Assembly (NCBI GenBank): GCA_963697345.1
Contig: CAVONS010000008.1
Span: forward strand, 620,001-684,000
Length of the DNA: 64,000 nucleotides
Reading direction: 5' to 3'
Source of the DNA: Prado023 sp963697345
GTDB lineage: Bacteria; Actinomycetota; Actinomycetes; S36-B12; CAIYMF01
Shown in pieces: positions 62,080 through 64,000 of this stretch. Below the pieces are notes generated by a model. It ran no database searches. It was given only the letters and a program-made list of their open reading frames with translations, and was not told where the DNA came from. The translations under genes were made by a program, and so were the position numbers. Position 1 is the first letter of the stretch, and the number at the start of each line of letters is the position of its first letter.

Positions 62080-64000
62080 TCAGGCGTGGTGCCGGCGCCT
62101 GCGGCCGAAGGTGACCATCAGGCCACCGGCAACCATCGCGAGCAGAGCCGCCGCAACCAGGCTGCCAGTGTTGTTGGCGCCAGTGGACGCTAGGTCCTCC
62201 GTCCCGGCAATCACCTCGTCGGGCTCGTCGACTTCCTCGACGCCCTCCACGATGGACACCGGATGGATCGTCTGATCCGAGATGTCACCTTGGGGGGTGG
62301 TCAGGACCACCATGTTGAGCAGCTCACCGGCAGCATCGGTGTCAACCGTCCCGGAGTAGCTGAAGGTGGCTGAAGCGCCACCTGCCAGCGTCACCTGCCA
62401 GGTGATGGTGTTGCCGCTCACGACCCCGCCGTTGGTGACAGACGCTGCGTCCACGATGAACCCGTCGGGCAGGGTATCGACCATCGGCCCAGTGAACTCG
62501 CTGCCACCGGTGTTGGTGGCCTTCACGGAGTAGGTGATCTTGTCGCCAGCCTCGACGGCTATCCCCTCAGCTGGGTCGGCTGTCTTGTCCAGCTGTGCGA
62601 CACCCGGCGGGTTGGCACAGGGTGCCGCCGCCGGCGGGTAGACCGCCGCAGTCTGCGCGGTCGGGTTCACCGAGACGACTGCGAACATGCCCGGCCGGAC
62701 ACCACCGCTGTCGACCTGCACCCACACACCAGGCGAAGGCTGCTGCCAACCCGGCCATTGGGTGGCACTCCCACTGGCGTCCACCGCGGCACCCTTCCAC
62801 AGGGTCTGCGGAATGCTGAGCGCACCATTGGTCAACGTGTAGGTGTCGACGTAGGGGGTCTTGTTCGGCGTTGACGGATCGTAGGCCGCTACAAACTTGG
62901 CCGGATCTGTCGTCGGGTTGCCCTGAGCATCGATCGGCTGACCCGACGCATTTGCCTGATACCAGGACACTGTCGCCACCTGCGAGGTGAAGAGCGCACC
63001 GTTCTGCGGCGTGATCGTCAGGCTGTAGTACGGCGCATCCTTCACGCAGAAGGCGGTGACCGTGGCGGTGACTGCCTTGACCGGGTGCTCTGTCTTGGCG
63101 GTGAGCTCCTTGTCAATCCACTCCACAGAGTTCACCAGGTCAGGCGAACCGAAGCCAGCCGTCACTGTGACCTTGTAGGTGAACGACTTCTCCGAGAACC
63201 CATCGAGATCGAAGGTCCACGTGATCTTGCCAGCAACTGACGTGTCACCGGCCGGCGTCACTGACGCAGTGTCGAGCGTAGTCCCGGTCGGCAGAGTGTC
63301 GACGAGCTTCTCGCCTGTCAGCGGCAAGGCGCCTTCGTTGCTCACCTTGATCGTGTAGGTGATGGTGCTACCTGTGTCGACAGCCGTCCCATCCGTCGGA
63401 ATCGACGTCTTGTTGAGCTTGGGGATGTCGATCGGCGGGTTGGCGAAGGTCAACTCGACCACGCCAGGAGTGCAATCCGACTCGTACACAGGGGGTGGCG
63501 ATTCGGCTCCGATCTCCTGCAGCCCAAGGAACTCGATAGAGGGCACCTCGTCACACCGGAAGGTTTCCAGACCGATCATGGCGGGCTGAATTGCAGGCTT
63601 GGTAAGCGCGTAGCCTGCAGGTGCGGTCACCTCTTGGACGAAGTAGTCGCCCCAAGCCAACTGCTCCCAGCGAACGTTGCCGAACTCGTCGGTGGTCTTG
63701 GGATCGCCGATCTTCTCGCCCGGCTTCAACGCATCGTCGTCGCCCTTGACTGCGGTCCACAACTGGAACACCGCGTCCTCCAAGGGCTTGTCCGTCAGCT
63801 CATCGATCTTGAGGACCTCGATATCGCCGAGCGGCTCGTTCTCGAAGACGAGGTACTCGGTTCCCGCGCACCGCGGGTTGTTCTGCACGGTGCTGAGCTG
63901 TACGCGGTCGTCGCACGCGAAGGTGCTGGCGTCGATCGTCACCGCCTGGATCTCCGGCTTGGTCAGGGAGTAGCCCGCAGGTGCGGTCACCTCCTGGACG
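62080..64000 (-). CDS. LAxTG-anchored surface protein with SpaA-like and DUF11 repeats (5' end beyond window)
   Basis: At least 640 residues; the gene continues past 64000, where the frame is open. In order: the end of one SpaA/Cna-B-like domain (VTAPAGYSLTKPEIQ), a complete second (GDIEVLKIDELTDKPLEDAV... VQEVTAPAGYALTKPAIQ; Lys and Glu set for an isopeptide bond), a DUF11-like repeat (NKTSIPTDGTAVDTGSTITY), a middle beta-rich segment of about 190 residues with no known domain, and a second DUF11-like repeat (LDKTADPAEGIAVEAGDKIT). The C-terminus has LASTG, a hydrophobic helix and RRRRHHA, a class-E-type sortase signal. It should be covalently attached to the wall. The GTG at 63990 is internal, not the start. 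Confidence 0.85.
   Translation of the reverse strand, partial: VQEVTAPAGYSLTKPEIQAVTIDASTFACDDRVQLSTVQNNPRCAGTEYLVFENEPLGDIEVLKIDELTDKPLEDAVFQLWTAVKGDDDALKPGEKIGDPKTTDEFGNVRWEQLAWGDYFVQEVTAPAGYALTKPAIQPAMIGLETFRCDEVPSIEFLGLQEIGAESPPPVYESDCTPGVVELTFANPPIDIPKLNKTSIPTDGTAVDTGSTITYTIKVSNEGALPLTGEKLVDTLPTGTTLDTASVTPAGDTSVAGKITWTFDLDGFSEKSFTYKVTVTAGFGSPDLVNSVEWIDKELTAKTEHPVKAVTATVTAFCVKDAPYYSLTITPQNGALFTSQVATVSWYQANASGQPIDAQGNPTTDPAKFVAAYDPSTPNKTPYVDTYTLTNGALSIPQTLWKGAAVDASGSATQWPGWQQPSPGVWVQVDSGGVRPGMFAVVSVNPTAQTAAVYPPAAAPCANPPGVAQLDKTADPAEGIAVEAGDKITYSVKATNTGGSEFTGPMVDTLPDGFIVDAASVTNGGVVSGNTITWQVTLAGGASATFSYSGTVDTDAAGELLNMVVLTTPQGDISDQTIHPVSIVEGVEEVDEPDEVIAGTEDLASTGANNTGSLVAAALLAMVAGGLMVTFGRRRRHHA

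Overview
The window is a high-GC stretch of an actinomycete chromosome. The evidence is the gene set: SepH, DUF3000, DUF3071, DUF3093, DUF3159, DUF3710, DUF4193, DUF4235 and DUF5998 families, paired TrkA-type proteins of CeoB/CeoC type, coproporphyrin-type haem genes (ferrochelatase with Fe-S cysteines, HemQ), and a class-E-sortase-like LAxTG surface protein. GTG starts are frequent, and TAnnnT boxes often sit 6-8 nt before the start codon, as in leaderless actinobacterial mRNAs. The genus cannot be named from the sequence alone. No rRNA, tRNA, CRISPR array, insertion sequence or prophage gene was seen, and no stretch above 300 bases lacks a gene.

Region by region. 0-8 kb: AAA+ ATPase, ABC-F ATPase, crotonase, ABC exporter, an atypical SDR and a sucrase/ferredoxin-like protein. 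8-16 kb: ParC-type topoisomerase subunit divergent from a GNAT/acyl-CoA-synthetase-like lysine acyltransferase, then DUF5998, a phosphodiesterase and SepH. 16-19 kb: ferrochelatase, inositol-phosphatase-like protein, gamma-carbonic-anhydrase-like protein. 18.6-23 kb: DUF4193, DUF4235/DUF3093, thioesterase-dut, DUF3710, OB-fold protein, DUF3159. 23-27.5 kb: CeoC/CeoB beside a KimA-like K+ permease and an RNA methyltransferase. 27.6-37 kb: aconitase, Dxs, a GGDEF/EAL protein, RNase D, a LuxR regulator and DUF3000. 37-45 kb: a DMT permease, a two-gene reductase operon (a 689-residue protein with an acyl-ACP-reductase-like C-terminal half plus an extended SDR), divergent from hemE-cgoX-hemQ. 45-52 kb is more accessory: MsrB, a stand-alone LigD-type polymerase domain, small unknown proteins, fasciclin protein, ATP-dependent DNA ligase, ZapE and a ferritin-like pair. 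52-58.6 kb: rimP-nusA-ylxR-infB-rbfA-truB. 58.6-64 kb: aminopeptidase P, ribF, a CAP-domain exoprotein and the 3' part of a large sortase-anchored surface protein that runs off the window.

Working together: ferrochelatase and hemE-cgoX-hemQ supply late steps of the coproporphyrin-dependent haem route; CeoB/CeoC and the KimA-like permease form a potassium locus; the rimP-to-truB run is the translation/transcription-factor operon. The most unusual item is the reductase operon at 38.2-41.5 kb. It keeps the cysteine known to be catalytic in cyanobacterial acyl-ACP reductase, carries an unrecognised N-terminal half, and has a perfect palindrome overlapping its predicted -10 box. A second perfect palindrome lies upstream of aconitase.
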